This document shows positions 1 to 6,770 of a stretch of DNA of 11,111 bases, piece after piece. A model generated the notes under the pieces. The model saw nothing but the letters and a program-made list of their open reading frames with translations. It was not told where the DNA came from and ran no database searches. The stretch is from an uncultured Chloroflexota bacterium (lineage in GTDB: Bacteria > Chloroflexota > Anaerolineae > Caldilineales > Caldilineaceae), in NCBI GenBank assembly GCA_903858085.1, contig CAIOHJ010000236.1:1-11111 (forward strand), in the 5' to 3' direction. The stretch's first letter is position 1, and each line of letters starts with the position of its first letter. The position numbers and the translations under genes are program-made.

Positions 1-1
1 G

Positions 2-340
2 ATGATTTTCAATCCAGACCTCACACACGAACGCGCTCTGCTGGGCGCTGTCGACAGTTACCTGGGCGAGCTGGTGCATGTCCGCCCCTTTCTGGCACAG
101 CACTACCGAGAAATCTGTGAGAGCATGGCAGAAGAATGGCTTGAAAACGGTGGGCGCAACGCAATCGAGGCGTTGACCCCAGAGTGGCTCTCACACTATG
201 TCGTTCGGCAGACCGATTCTGTCGCCGCAGCAGAGGTTCTCTCTTCGTTCTGCAGCTGGGCTGTCGACCAGGGCTTGATCGTCGAATCTCCTTTTCAGAG
301 CGGCACCCACGAACACACGCCGGCGCAGATCAGTCGGTGA
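2..340 (+). CDS. Orphan tyrosine-recombinase core-binding-domain-like protein (possibly 5'-partial)
   Basis: The product is 112 residues if the ATG at base 2 is the true start; the frame could continue upstream of the window, so the start is uncertain and no ribosome binding site can be seen. The layout resembles the N-terminal SAM-like core-binding domain of phage integrase/XerC-type recombinases: a helix with YLGELVHVRP, a second helix with QHYREICESMAEEWLENGG, then the turn ALTPEWLSHYV, and a last helix SFCSWAVDQGLI, the usual place where the family has 'FYRWLVEEGLI'. The catalytic domain with its Arg-His-Arg-Tyr residues is absent: the frame stops 20 residues after the last helix and no catalytic part follows in any frame. 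It may be a remnant of a recombinase or a free-standing DNA-binding domain. A perfect hairpin follows the stop by four bases. The call rests on pattern resemblance only. Confidence 0.6.
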   Translation: MIFNPDLTHERALLGAVDSYLGELVHVRPFLAQHYREICESMAEEWLENGGRNAIEALTPEWLSHYVVRQTDSVAAAEVLSSFCSWAVDQGLIVESPFQSGTHEHTPAQISR

Positions 341-344
341 TTTT

Positions 345-370
345 GGAGAGCGATTTGAAAATCGCTCTCC
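345..370 (+). terminator. Perfect 12-bp hairpin after the recombinase-like gene
   Basis: GGAGAGCGATTT (345-356) is the exact reverse complement of AAATCGCTCTCC (359-370), with GA between them. It begins four bases after the stop of the first gene. There is no T-run after it, so a classical Rho-independent terminator is not shown; transcription stop or mRNA 3'-end protection is inferred. It is closely related to the hairpin at 10906-10938. Confidence 0.55.
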
Positions 371-415
371 ATGCTTCGTCCCTGCACCGCCGAGCCCGGC
401 TGCTTCCTCCCCTGG

Positions 416-446
416 TTGGCTTTTCACGCGGCTTTTCGAGTATACT
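416..446 (+). promoter_or_regulatory. Candidate promoter of the membrane protein gene
   Basis: TATACT (441-446) is a good match to the sigma-70 -10 box. The best upstream element is TTGGCT (416-421), giving a 19-base spacer that is longer than ideal. Transcription would begin at about 452-455, so the mRNA would have almost no leader before the ATG at 455. Confidence 0.35.
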
Positions 447-454
447 CTGTTGGC

Positions 455-2425
455 ATGCAGATCGATACCGCGGGCTGGCAAATCTGGATTGGGGGCCTCT
501 TGTTGCTCTGGCTGCCGGGTGCCTTTCTGCACCGCCTGTTGCGGCTGCCGTCGCACCCCGACAGGCTGGTCACCCTGGCGCTCCAGCTGGGGCTGGGGTT
601 GGCGCTCTGGCCGTTGCTGCTGCTCTGGAGCAGCACGCTCGGCTGGCGTTGGACAGCAGCTGCTGCCCAGATCACTGCAGGGAGCTGGCTGCTGGCCGGC
701 GCGGTTTCTCTGCTCTGGCCACCCGGGCGCTGGGCCCGCAGCGTTCCTTTGCGACGCCAGCGTTTCTGGGGAACCCTTTTCGCCTGTGTTTTGGCCCTCA
801 CCTTGGCCACACGCCTGCTTCATCTGCGCGGGCTGGCGCTGCCGGCCTGGGTCGACTCTGTACACCATGTCGCCATCATCCGTCTGTTGCTCGATGCAGG
901 CGCTCTCCCTGCCCACTTTGACCCTTATCTTCCTGGGGGGCTGCTGCTCTACCATTGGGGGTACCATGCTGGTGTGGCCTGGCTGGCCTGGCTGTACGGC
1001 AGGCTGGATGGCTTTGGGGTCGCCGATCTGGTGCTGCAGTACGGCCAGCTGCTCAACAGCCTGACCGCGGTGATGATCTATGCAGGGGCACGGCTGCTTT
1101 TCGCCAGCCGCCGCGCCGGGCTGCTGGCCGCAGCACTTGTCGGGCTGGTCTCCTGGTTCCCGGCCTATTTTCTCACTTGGGGGCGCTACACCCACCTGAC
1201 AGGGGTGCTGCTGATGGTGCCGGCCCTGATTGCGCTCTGGCAGCTGCGAAAACCGTTTCACCCAGGCACCCTGATCGCTGCCGGGTTGTTGCTGGCTGGT
1301 CTGGCGCTCGTGCATGTGCGCGTGGCGCTGCTGGCAGCGTTGCTGGCAGCGGCGCTTGCTGTGCCGCTGCTCCTTCGGCCTCGACGGGGCATCCTGCTGC
1401 GTTGGGGGGGGGCCGCTGTGGCTGCGCTGCTGCTGACCCTCCCCTGGTGGCTGTGGTTGGCCGAGTCAAGCTGGGCACGCTCCATGATTTCCCCGCGCTC
1501 GGACAATCTGCTCAGCTGGGCTGCCTACAACCAGCCAGACTGGGGGCTGCTCTGGGCACCGCGCAACTCGCTGTTGGTTGCTGCAAGCAGCGCCGGCGTC
1601 AGCTGGCTGTTCGGGTGGCCTACAGACACGCTCCCTACCCGGCTGGCGGGCGCTGGCTGGCTCGCTCTGCTGGCGGGCACGGCACTCTGGGCCTGGCGCC
1701 ACCCAACCCTGCGTCGCCCCACGACACGCGCTGTTGCTGGCTGGCTGCTGTTGGCCGGTTGGATGGCCTTGGCCACCCTGCTGCTGCAAGCCCACCACCT
1801 GGGCCTGCCCTCGCTGCGCTTCATCCACATCAACGCAGCCATCATCACCCTGTTCGTCCCCCTCAGCCTGGCCAGTGGTGGGTTGCTGGCATGGTTGAGC
1901 GGGGCCTGGCTCCCCCCTCAGTGGGCCCGCATCAGCACCGGTCTCCTCGCCTTGGCCATCGCCGTCTCTGGCGCCCAGGGCATGAGAACCCTCGTCAACC
2001 CTGCCACTGTTCTGGCCACACCCGCCGACCGCGCGGCGCTGACCTGGATCCGCGACCATCTGCCTGCCGACGCCCGCTTCGCCGTCCCCATGTGGCGCTG
2101 GATGAAAGGCGTTTACGCCGGCAGCGACGGCGGCTACTGGATCCCGGTGCTGACCGACCGTGCATCCATCCTGCCCCCTGCACTCTACAACGAAGCACTG
2201 CCGCGCGACACTGTTCGCCAGATGAACGAGCAGTTTGCCCGCATCGCCGAGAGTGGCCTGGAAGATGCCGACCTGCTGGCAGAGCTCGCCGCCCAGGGCG
2301 TCACCCATCTCTACCAAAGAGCCAACGACGGCGCAGCACCGCTCGAAAACAACGACACCGTCCAGCTGCTCTACCGTCAGGAGGGGGTGTCCGTCTACCG
2401 GCTTGCTGCACCTGCCAGCCCCTGA
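455..2425 (+). CDS. Polytopic membrane protein, GT-C glycosyltransferase-like
   Basis: The product is a 656-residue integral membrane protein. About a dozen hydrophobic segments run from residue 8 to about 505, including 11-28, 38-58, 73-88, 105-122, 222-240, 249-262, 271-306, 317-335, 398-414, 427-445, 460-483 and 491-507. A soluble C-terminal region follows (about 520-656), beginning ADRAALTWIRDHLPADARFA, a pattern common at the end of GT-C-fold transferases that use polyprenyl-phosphate sugars. The first large loop carries VDSVHH (133-138) and later DPYLPGG (156-162), in the place where GT-C enzymes carry their acidic catalytic motif. I infer a sugar or lipid-linked transferase of the cell envelope; donor and acceptor are unknown. 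The in-frame ATG at 371 abuts the preceding hairpin and would add 28 non-membrane-like residues, so 455 is preferred; it has no Shine-Dalgarno. The gene appears to be transcribed alone. Confidence 0.7.
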   Translation: MQIDTAGWQIWIGGLLLLWLPGAFLHRLLRLPSHPDRLVTLALQLGLGLALWPLLLLWSSTLGWRWTAAAAQITAGSWLLAGAVSLLWPPGRWARSVPLRRQRFWGTLFACVLALTLATRLLHLRGLALPAWVDSVHHVAIIRLLLDAGALPAHFDPYLPGGLLLYHWGYHAGVAWLAWLYGRLDGFGVADLVLQYGQLLNSLTAVMIYAGARLLFASRRAGLLAAALVGLVSWFPAYFLTWGRYTHLTGVLLMVPALIALWQLRKPFHPGTLIAAGLLLAGLALVHVRVALLAALLAAALAVPLLLRPRRGILLRWGGAAVAALLLTLPWWLWLAESSWARSMISPRSDNLLSWAAYNQPDWGLLWAPRNSLLVAASSAGVSWLFGWPTDTLPTRLAGAGWLALLAGTALWAWRHPTLRRPTTRAVAGWLLLAGWMALATLLLQAHHLGLPSLRFIHINAAIITLFVPLSLASGGLLAWLSGAWLPPQWARISTGLLALAIAVSGAQGMRTLVNPATVLATPADRAALTWIRDHLPADARFAVPMWRWMKGVYAGSDGGYWIPVLTDRASILPPALYNEALPRDTVRQMNEQFARIAESGLEDADLLAELAAQGVTHLYQRANDGAAPLENNDTVQLLYRQEGVSVYRLAAPASP

Positions 2426-2492
2426 TTCAAAATCCTTGTCGAGAGGTGCAAGCGCAACATGAATTCGCCCTCTATGCCAGCCTAGGACAAGC

Positions 2493-2521
2493 TTGCCCAA
2501 ACACCCAGGCTGTGCTATTTT
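2493..2521 (+). promoter_or_regulatory. Candidate sigma-70 promoter of the PCuAC lipoprotein gene
   Basis: TTGCCC (2493-2498) and TATTTT (2516-2521) are separated by 17 bases, and TGC directly precedes the -10 box as an extended -10 element. The promoter lies in the 156-base gap after the membrane protein gene and about 60 bases before the chosen ATG, which implies separate transcription. Confidence 0.45.
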
Positions 2522-2568
2522 GGAAGCAGTATGGACAGAACCTCTGACCAGGCTGCACCCTTCTTGTT

Positions 2569-2573
2569 GAGGA
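2569..2573 (+). promoter_or_regulatory. Ribosome binding site that fixes the lipoprotein start
   Basis: GAGGA lies eight bases before the ATG at 2582. The alternative in-frame ATG at 2531 has no such site and would put 17 polar residues before the signal peptide. Confidence 0.7.
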
Positions 2574-2581
2574 CCTTTCTT

Positions 2582-3502
2582 ATGCCAAAACCATCTGTTC
2601 TTTGGATCGTTCTCGGAGCCAGCCTCCTGCTCTGGCTGGCCGGCTGTGGCCCCATGCGCAGCCCCCAGCCGGCGGCCCAGGCGACCGCAGCGCCGCTGCC
2701 AGAAGCAGGGGTGCTCGCCATTGTCGACGCCCGCGCCCGCCCGGCCCCGCTTCCCGGCGGCACCAGCGCCATCTATTTCACCGTGCTCAACGGCCTTGAC
2801 CAGCCAGTTCAACTTGTCTCTGCGGCCAGCCCAGCCGCCAGAGCTGTCGAAACCCATGAGACTGTCGCCGAAGAGGGCGTCATGAAAATGATCCCGCTGC
2901 CCGACGGCTACCCCGTCCCCGCTGGCACTGCGCTGATCCTGCAACCCGGCGGCAAACACATCATGCTCATCGACCTCGTTGAGCCCCTCACCCCCGGCGA
3001 CACGATCGAACTCACTGTGACCTTCGACAGCGGCCAGGTCTTCGAACTCAACGTCCCCGTGCTCGATCCACAGCTGAACAGACCCACAGACGCCGAAGGC
3101 AGAGCTGCCCTCGGCGGCCCCCAGGAGCAGCCGGTGACCCACGATCACGCATCGATGCAGGGCGAGGCCCCCCACGAACATGCCCAGATGCATGGCGACA
3201 ACGCAGCCTTGTCCCCAGAGCTGGCAGCTGCCCTGGAAGCCCTGCCCGTGGGCGCCATCCACCAGCTGGACGAAGCCATCGCCCAAGGCAGCGACTGGGA
3301 TGCAGACGCCGCACGCACAACAGTCGACGCCCTGATCACCCAGCTGGACGCCTTCTCCTGGCCCGACGATCTGCGCCCCTCGATCGAGGCGATCCGAACC
3401 CATGCCGTCGAACTGCACGACGCCATCGAAGCCGGAGACCCTGCACGCGTCGGCGAGCTGGCCGCTGCCCTGCACCATCTGCTCCATGCTCTGGTGCCGT
3501 AG
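2582..3502 (+). CDS. Lipoprotein with PCuAC copper-chaperone domain, His/Met-rich linker and helical C-terminal domain
   Basis: The product has 306 residues. The N-terminus is a lipoprotein signal: Lys3, a hydrophobic run (about 6-19), then LAGC with the lipidated Cys22. After a Pro/Ala-rich spacer, residues about 43-165 form a PCuAC (DUF461) domain, which binds copper outside the membrane and in related proteins helps load the CuA/CuB sites of cytochrome oxidase. The family pattern is visible: His92, ten residues, Met103, then 22 residues, then His126-Ile-Met128 within PGGKHIMLIDL. Residues 185-205 (THDHASMQ... HEHAQMHGD) are a His/Met-rich linker with five His and two Met. Residues about 210-306 are predicted mainly helical and contain His227, 274, 279, 298, 299 and 302; I do not recognise this part. 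Ordinary PCuAC proteins are only about 150 residues, so the tail is extra. Copper handling is well supported; the role of the tail is unknown. Confidence 0.85.
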   Translation: MPKPSVLWIVLGASLLLWLAGCGPMRSPQPAAQATAAPLPEAGVLAIVDARARPAPLPGGTSAIYFTVLNGLDQPVQLVSAASPAARAVETHETVAEEGVMKMIPLPDGYPVPAGTALILQPGGKHIMLIDLVEPLTPGDTIELTVTFDSGQVFELNVPVLDPQLNRPTDAEGRAALGGPQEQPVTHDHASMQGEAPHEHAQMHGDNAALSPELAAALEALPVGAIHQLDEAIAQGSDWDADAARTTVDALITQLDAFSWPDDLRPSIEAIRTHAVELHDAIEAGDPARVGELAAALHHLLHALVP

Positions 3503-3504
3503 GA

Positions 3505-3531
3505 CCGGGCAGCTCTCCCGGCAGTGCTGCC
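3505..3531 (+). terminator. Overlapping small hairpins after the lipoprotein gene
   Basis: CCGGG (3505-3509) pairs with CCCGG (3517-3521) over a seven-base loop. GGCAG (3520-3524) pairs with CTGCC (3527-3531); the two stems share bases and so exclude each other. A 10-bp palindrome GGCAGCTGCC follows at 3545-3554. None has a T-run. They start two bases after the stop codon, so a weak or factor-dependent transcription end is possible. Confidence 0.35.
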
Positions 3532-3558
3532 GATCCTTGCGCAGGGCAGCTGCCAGGA

Positions 3559-3588
3559 TTCGAGAATTGTGACCCTTTCTTGTACAAT
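3559..3588 (+). promoter_or_regulatory. Candidate promoter of the four-gene sugar operon
   Basis: TACAAT (3583-3588) is a strong -10 match. A weak -35, TTCGAG (3559-3564), lies 18 bases upstream, as expected of a promoter that needs an activator or is kept weak. The -10 box overlaps the left arm of the inverted repeat at 3585-3619. Confidence 0.45.
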
Positions 3589-3619
3589 CGTGCATGCGGA
3601 CAACCCGCATGCACGATTG
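3585..3619. promoter_or_regulatory. Perfect 15-bp inverted repeat over the operon transcription start (operator or leader hairpin)
   Basis: CAATCGTGCATGCGG (3585-3599) is the exact reverse complement of CCGCATGCACGATTG (3605-3619), with ACAAC between. The left arm overlaps the TACAAT box and the whole repeat ends 18 bases before the ATG at 3638. As DNA it could be an operator for a dimeric repressor; as RNA it would be a very stable 5' hairpin. The sequence does not decide between these. No regulator gene is in the window. Confidence 0.55.
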
Positions 3620-3637
3620 AATCATACAGGTGTCCAG

Positions 3638-4504
3638 ATGAAACAGCTCCTGATCACCGGCAGCCAGGGCCGTATCGGCCAGCAGCTGGCTCCTCTGCTG
3701 CAAGCGGCAGAGTATACCCTGCGTGGGTTCGATACTACCTCCAGAAACACGCTCTTCGCCGATCAGCGGATCGGCGACCTGCGCGACCTGTCCGCCGTGC
3801 GTGCTGCCATGCAGGGAATCGACGCGGTCGTCCATCTCGGCGCCATCCCAAGCGATTTTGCAGACGGCGAAGCTGTGATGCAAACCAATGTGATGGGAAC
3901 CTGGAATGTGCTCCAGGCCGCACTCGAGCAGGGTGTGCGCCGGGCCGTCGTCTTCTCCAGCATCAACGCCCAGGGCAGTGTCAAAGGCTTCTGGCCAGTT
4001 CTCCAGCTGCCGATCGACGACGACTACCCCCACCACCCGATGACCCCCTACCAGCTCTCCAAACATCTGGGCGAGGAGATCTGCCGCAGCTTCTCGGAAC
4101 GACACGGCATGGTCACGCTCTGCCTGCGCCCCGCCTGGGTGACACACAACGACCACTACGTCCATCCCAACTTTGGCACAGCACGGGCTGTCGAGATCTG
4201 GAGACACGAATACTGGGCCTATGTCGATGTGCACGATGTGTGCGACGCTGTGGTGCGCTGCTTGCAGGTCGAAGGCATTCTCCACGACTGTTTCTTGCTG
4301 GCCGCAGCAGACACACTCGCCCACCTCCCCACCAGTGAACTGGTCCAGCGCTATCACCCAGAAGTGCCCTGGCCCCACATCCCCCCAGAAACCTATCTGG
4401 CCGGCCATCCGTTTCGCAGCCTGGTAGACTGTACACGGGCCAGGGAGCGGCTTGGCTGGCAGCCCACCCGGCGCTGGCGAGAGGCCAGCGCGTTGGCTCT
4501 TTGA
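3638..4504 (+). CDS. NAD(P)-dependent extended short-chain dehydrogenase / sugar epimerase, uronate-dehydrogenase-like
   Basis: The product is 288 residues. It opens with a Rossmann dinucleotide loop LLITGSQGRIG (Gly8, Gly11, Gly14), followed by GDLRD (46-50), IDAVVHLGAIP (61-71), FSSINAQG (Ser107/Ser108) and PYQLSKHLGEE with the catalytic Tyr138 and Lys142. This is the epimerase/dehydratase (extended SDR) family. The short length and the LITGSQGRIG start are like uronate dehydrogenases, which oxidise galacturonate or glucuronate to aldarolactones, but sugar 4-epimerases and related oxidoreductases share these motifs. The start is ATG 3638 with AGGTG five bases upstream; an in-frame ATG at 3524 would read across the promoter and the 15-bp inverted repeat and is rejected. 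It is the first gene of the operon, 15 bases before the dehydratase gene, which suggests it makes or alters the sugar acid used next. The family is certain, the substrate is not. Confidence 0.85.
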   Translation: MKQLLITGSQGRIGQQLAPLLQAAEYTLRGFDTTSRNTLFADQRIGDLRDLSAVRAAMQGIDAVVHLGAIPSDFADGEAVMQTNVMGTWNVLQAALEQGVRRAVVFSSINAQGSVKGFWPVLQLPIDDDYPHHPMTPYQLSKHLGEEICRSFSERHGMVTLCLRPAWVTHNDHYVHPNFGTARAVEIWRHEYWAYVDVHDVCDAVVRCLQVEGILHDCFLLAAADTLAHLPTSELVQRYHPEVPWPHIPPETYLAGHPFRSLVDCTRARERLGWQPTRRWREASALAL

Positions 4505-4519
4505 ATCAGGAAACGCTCC

Positions 4520-5785
4520 ATGCAGATCACCCGCGTCAAATGTATTCTCACCGCACCCGCCAATATCGGGCTCGCCGTAGTCAAAGTCGAAACCTCCGAG
4601 CCAGGGCTCTACGGCGTCGGCTGCGCCACCTTCACCCAGCGGCTGCTTCTCGTCCGCTCTGCAGTCGAAGAGTATCTGAACCCCCTGCTGGTCGGGCGTG
4701 ACCCCCATCAGATCGAAGACATCTGGCAGCTCTGTTACCAAAACTCCTACTGGCGCAACGGCCCCGCCCTCAACAATGCCCTCTCTGGGGTCGACCAGGC
4801 GCTCTGGGACATCAAGGGCAAGCTGGCCAATCTGCCCCTCTACCAGCTGCTGGGCGGCAAAGTGCGGCCGGCCGCTGCGCTCTACCGCCACGCGGATGGT
4901 CTTGACCCGCAGGAGGTGCTCGACAATGTCCTGCGGCTGCAGGCCGAGGGCTACCAGTACATTCGCTGTCAGATGGGCGGCTATGGTGGCATCGGCAAAG
5001 AAGCGCCACAGCCTGGCTCTTACAACAACGTCGCCGTCTACGGGGGGAGCGGCCGCCGCCGGCCCGGCCACACCCAGCCCGGCGACTATTTCGACCCTGA
5101 CCTCTATGCCCGCAGCATCCCCGCCCTGTTCGAGTTCATCCGCAGCAAGATCGGCTTTGCGACCCAGCTGCTGCACGATGTCCACGAACGGCTGGCCCCG
5201 ATCGACGCTGTGCGGCTGGCCAAAGCGCTGGAACCCTACCGTCTTTTCTTCCTGGAAGACCCGCTGGCCCCCGAAGACCAGGAGTGGTTCAAAATGATTC
5301 GCCAGCATGCAACCACCCCGATCGCCATGGGCGAGCTCTTCACCCACCCGCTGGAATGGAAGCCTCTCATCGTCAACCAGCTGATCGATTTCATCCGCGT
5401 CCATCTCAGCGACATTGGCGGCATCACCCCCGCCCGCAAACTGGCCACACTCTGTGAAGCCTTCGGCGTGCGCACAGCCTTTCATGGACCCGGCGATGTC
5501 TCCCCCGTCGGCCATGCAGCCAACCTCCACCTGGATGTGGTCGTCCCCAATTTCGGCATCCAGGAGTTCTCTGGCTTCGACGCCGCACTCGAAGAGGTCT
5601 TTCCTGGCTGCCCACAGGTGCACGACGGCTTTCTCTACCCCAACGAGGCCCCTGGCCTGGGCATCGACATCGACGAAAGGCTGGCCGCCCGCTATCCACT
5701 TCACCCCGATCTGCTCCAGTTTCGCAACGGAGTCGGCGACTGGACCCAGTCACGCCTGCCAGACGGCACCTTGTGGCGACCATGA
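4520..5785 (+). CDS. D-mannonate dehydratase (ManD)-family enolase superfamily sugar-acid dehydratase
   Basis: The product has 421 residues, near the usual ManD length of about 400. Family members remove water from a sugar acid such as D-mannonate or D-gluconate to give a 2-keto-3-deoxy acid, using Mg2+. The N-terminal capping domain (about 1-120) ends in GVDQALWDIKGKLANLPLY. The barrel shows the metal and catalytic residues: Asp220 and His222 in LLHDVHERL, Glu246 in FFLEDPLAPED, Glu272 in AMGELF, His322 in FHGPGD, and Arg149 in YIRCQMG. The tail DGTLWRP is typical of ManD. Two features are unusual: the flexible loop after Arg149 (about 152-192) is Gly/Pro/Arg-rich and unlike the common one, and the residue two after His322 is Pro324, where the efficient mannonate dehydratases, as I recall, have Ala. 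A different sugar-acid substrate is therefore likely. AGGA lies eight bases before the ATG. Confidence 0.88.
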   Translation: MQITRVKCILTAPANIGLAVVKVETSEPGLYGVGCATFTQRLLLVRSAVEEYLNPLLVGRDPHQIEDIWQLCYQNSYWRNGPALNNALSGVDQALWDIKGKLANLPLYQLLGGKVRPAAALYRHADGLDPQEVLDNVLRLQAEGYQYIRCQMGGYGGIGKEAPQPGSYNNVAVYGGSGRRRPGHTQPGDYFDPDLYARSIPALFEFIRSKIGFATQLLHDVHERLAPIDAVRLAKALEPYRLFFLEDPLAPEDQEWFKMIRQHATTPIAMGELFTHPLEWKPLIVNQLIDFIRVHLSDIGGITPARKLATLCEAFGVRTAFHGPGDVSPVGHAANLHLDVVVPNFGIQEFSGFDAALEEVFPGCPQVHDGFLYPNEAPGLGIDIDERLAARYPLHPDLLQFRNGVGDWTQSRLPDGTLWRP

Positions 5786-5825
5786 CACCCGCCTCTTCAT
5801 CTCTCTGGAACGGAGATCTTCTAAA

Positions 5826-6734
5826 ATGATCCACCTGCCCTTCCACCAGCCAGGCCGCTTCTGGCGCGGCAACCTGCACACCCACTCTACCCTGTCCGAC
5901 GGCGACTGCTCCCCGGCAGAGGTGTGTCAACGCTACTGCGAGGCTGGCTACGACTTCCTTGCCCTGACCGACCATTTCCTGCAACGGTACGGCTTTCCCC
6001 TGGCAGATACCCGGCCTTGGCGAACAGCCACATTCACCACGCTGATTGGCGCCGAGCTGCATACTGGCCGGACAGAATTTGGCGAGCTGTGGCATCTCCT
6101 GGCAGTCGGCCTGCCCTTCACCTTTGCCCCTACCCACCCGGACGAAACCGCTGCAGAGCTCACGCAACGGGCGCTGGCCGCCGGCGCCTATGTGGCCGTG
6201 GCCCATCCCCACTGGTATGTATTGACCCAGGAAGACATCGCCTCGCTGGGAGCCGTCCATGCCGTGGAAATTTTCAACGGCACTGCAGTCGACCACAACG
6301 ACCGCCCCGACAGCTGGCAGAGCGCTGATATCCTGCTGGGGCGTGGGCAGCACACCTTTGTGTGCGCCACCGACGATTTTCACGGCAGCCCAGAGCGGGC
6401 TGACTTCTGTCGTGGCTGGGTCTGGGTCAAATGCGAAGCGCTCACCCCCGAATGCCTGCTCGCCGCACTGCAAGCCGGCCACTACTACTCCAGCACAGGC
6501 CCACAAATCCACGACATCCAGATCGAACCCGGCCAGCGAATTGTGGTGCGCTGCTCGCCGGCCAGCCGCATTTTCGTCACCGGCCAGGCAAGCGTGGCAC
6601 GCTCGGCGTACGGCAATGGGCTGGTCGAGGCTGAGCTGAGCCTGCACAACTTCACCAGCCCCTACTGCCGGGTGACCGTGCGCGACCCCTACGGCGGCCG
6701 CGCCTGGTCCAATCCCATCTGGTTTGACGCCTGA
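5826..6734 (+). CDS. PHP-domain metal-dependent hydrolase, CehA/McbA-like
   Basis: The product has 302 residues. The PHP metal motifs appear in order: HTH (His18, His20) in NLHTHSTLSDGD, LTDH (Asp49, His50), GAELH (Glu77, His79), AHPHW (His127, His129) and DDFH (Asp184, His186). These would bind two or three metal ions for hydrolysis of a phosphate ester or similar bond. After the barrel, GHYYSSTGPQI (about 220-230) and a C-terminal beta-rich segment (about 230-302) are typical of the CehA/McbA branch. There is no signal peptide, so it is cytoplasmic. The start is ATG 5826, with GGAG (5812-5815) ten bases upstream; the same frame stays open to an ATG at 5415, but that lies inside the dehydratase gene. 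Its place in the operon suggests a role in the same sugar pathway, perhaps on a phosphorylated or cyclic intermediate; this is inference. Confidence 0.85.
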   Translation: MIHLPFHQPGRFWRGNLHTHSTLSDGDCSPAEVCQRYCEAGYDFLALTDHFLQRYGFPLADTRPWRTATFTTLIGAELHTGRTEFGELWHLLAVGLPFTFAPTHPDETAAELTQRALAAGAYVAVAHPHWYVLTQEDIASLGAVHAVEIFNGTAVDHNDRPDSWQSADILLGRGQHTFVCATDDFHGSPERADFCRGWVWVKCEALTPECLLAALQAGHYYSSTGPQIHDIQIEPGQRIVVRCSPASRIFVTGQASVARSAYGNGLVEAELSLHNFTSPYCRVTVRDPYGGRAWSNPIWFDA

Positions 6735-6770
6735 CTCCTCCCACTGTCTCGCAAAGGATCCCAACCCCAC

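Noticed and set aside
371..454. Earlier ATG (371) for the membrane protein
   Set aside because: The codon directly abuts the hairpin at 345-370, has no usable ribosome binding site, and the extra 28 residues precede the first membrane segment without family resemblance.
2435..2491. CTTGTC and GACAAG as a possible terminator after the membrane protein gene
   Set aside because: Six-base arms 45 bases apart are expected by chance and no T-run follows.
3524..3637. Earlier ATG (3524) for the SDR
   Set aside because: The extra 38 residues would be coded by the promoter and the 15-bp inverted repeat, while the ATG at 3638 has a Shine-Dalgarno and leads directly into the Rossmann motif.
1466..5704. 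A 1412-residue open frame on the - strand spanning the membrane protein, lipoprotein, SDR and dehydratase genes
   Set aside because: It lies antisense to genes with clear family motifs, ribosome binding sites and promoters, and its translation shows no domain and odd Gly/His/Gln/Val-rich composition. In GC-rich DNA with strong third-position bias, stop codons are rare on the opposite strand, so long shadows are expected.
5415..5825. Earlier ATG (5415) for the PHP protein
   Set aside because: It lies inside the dehydratase gene in another frame; the added residues are Ser/Pro/Thr-rich shadow sequence, and the ATG at 5826 has its own ribosome binding site.
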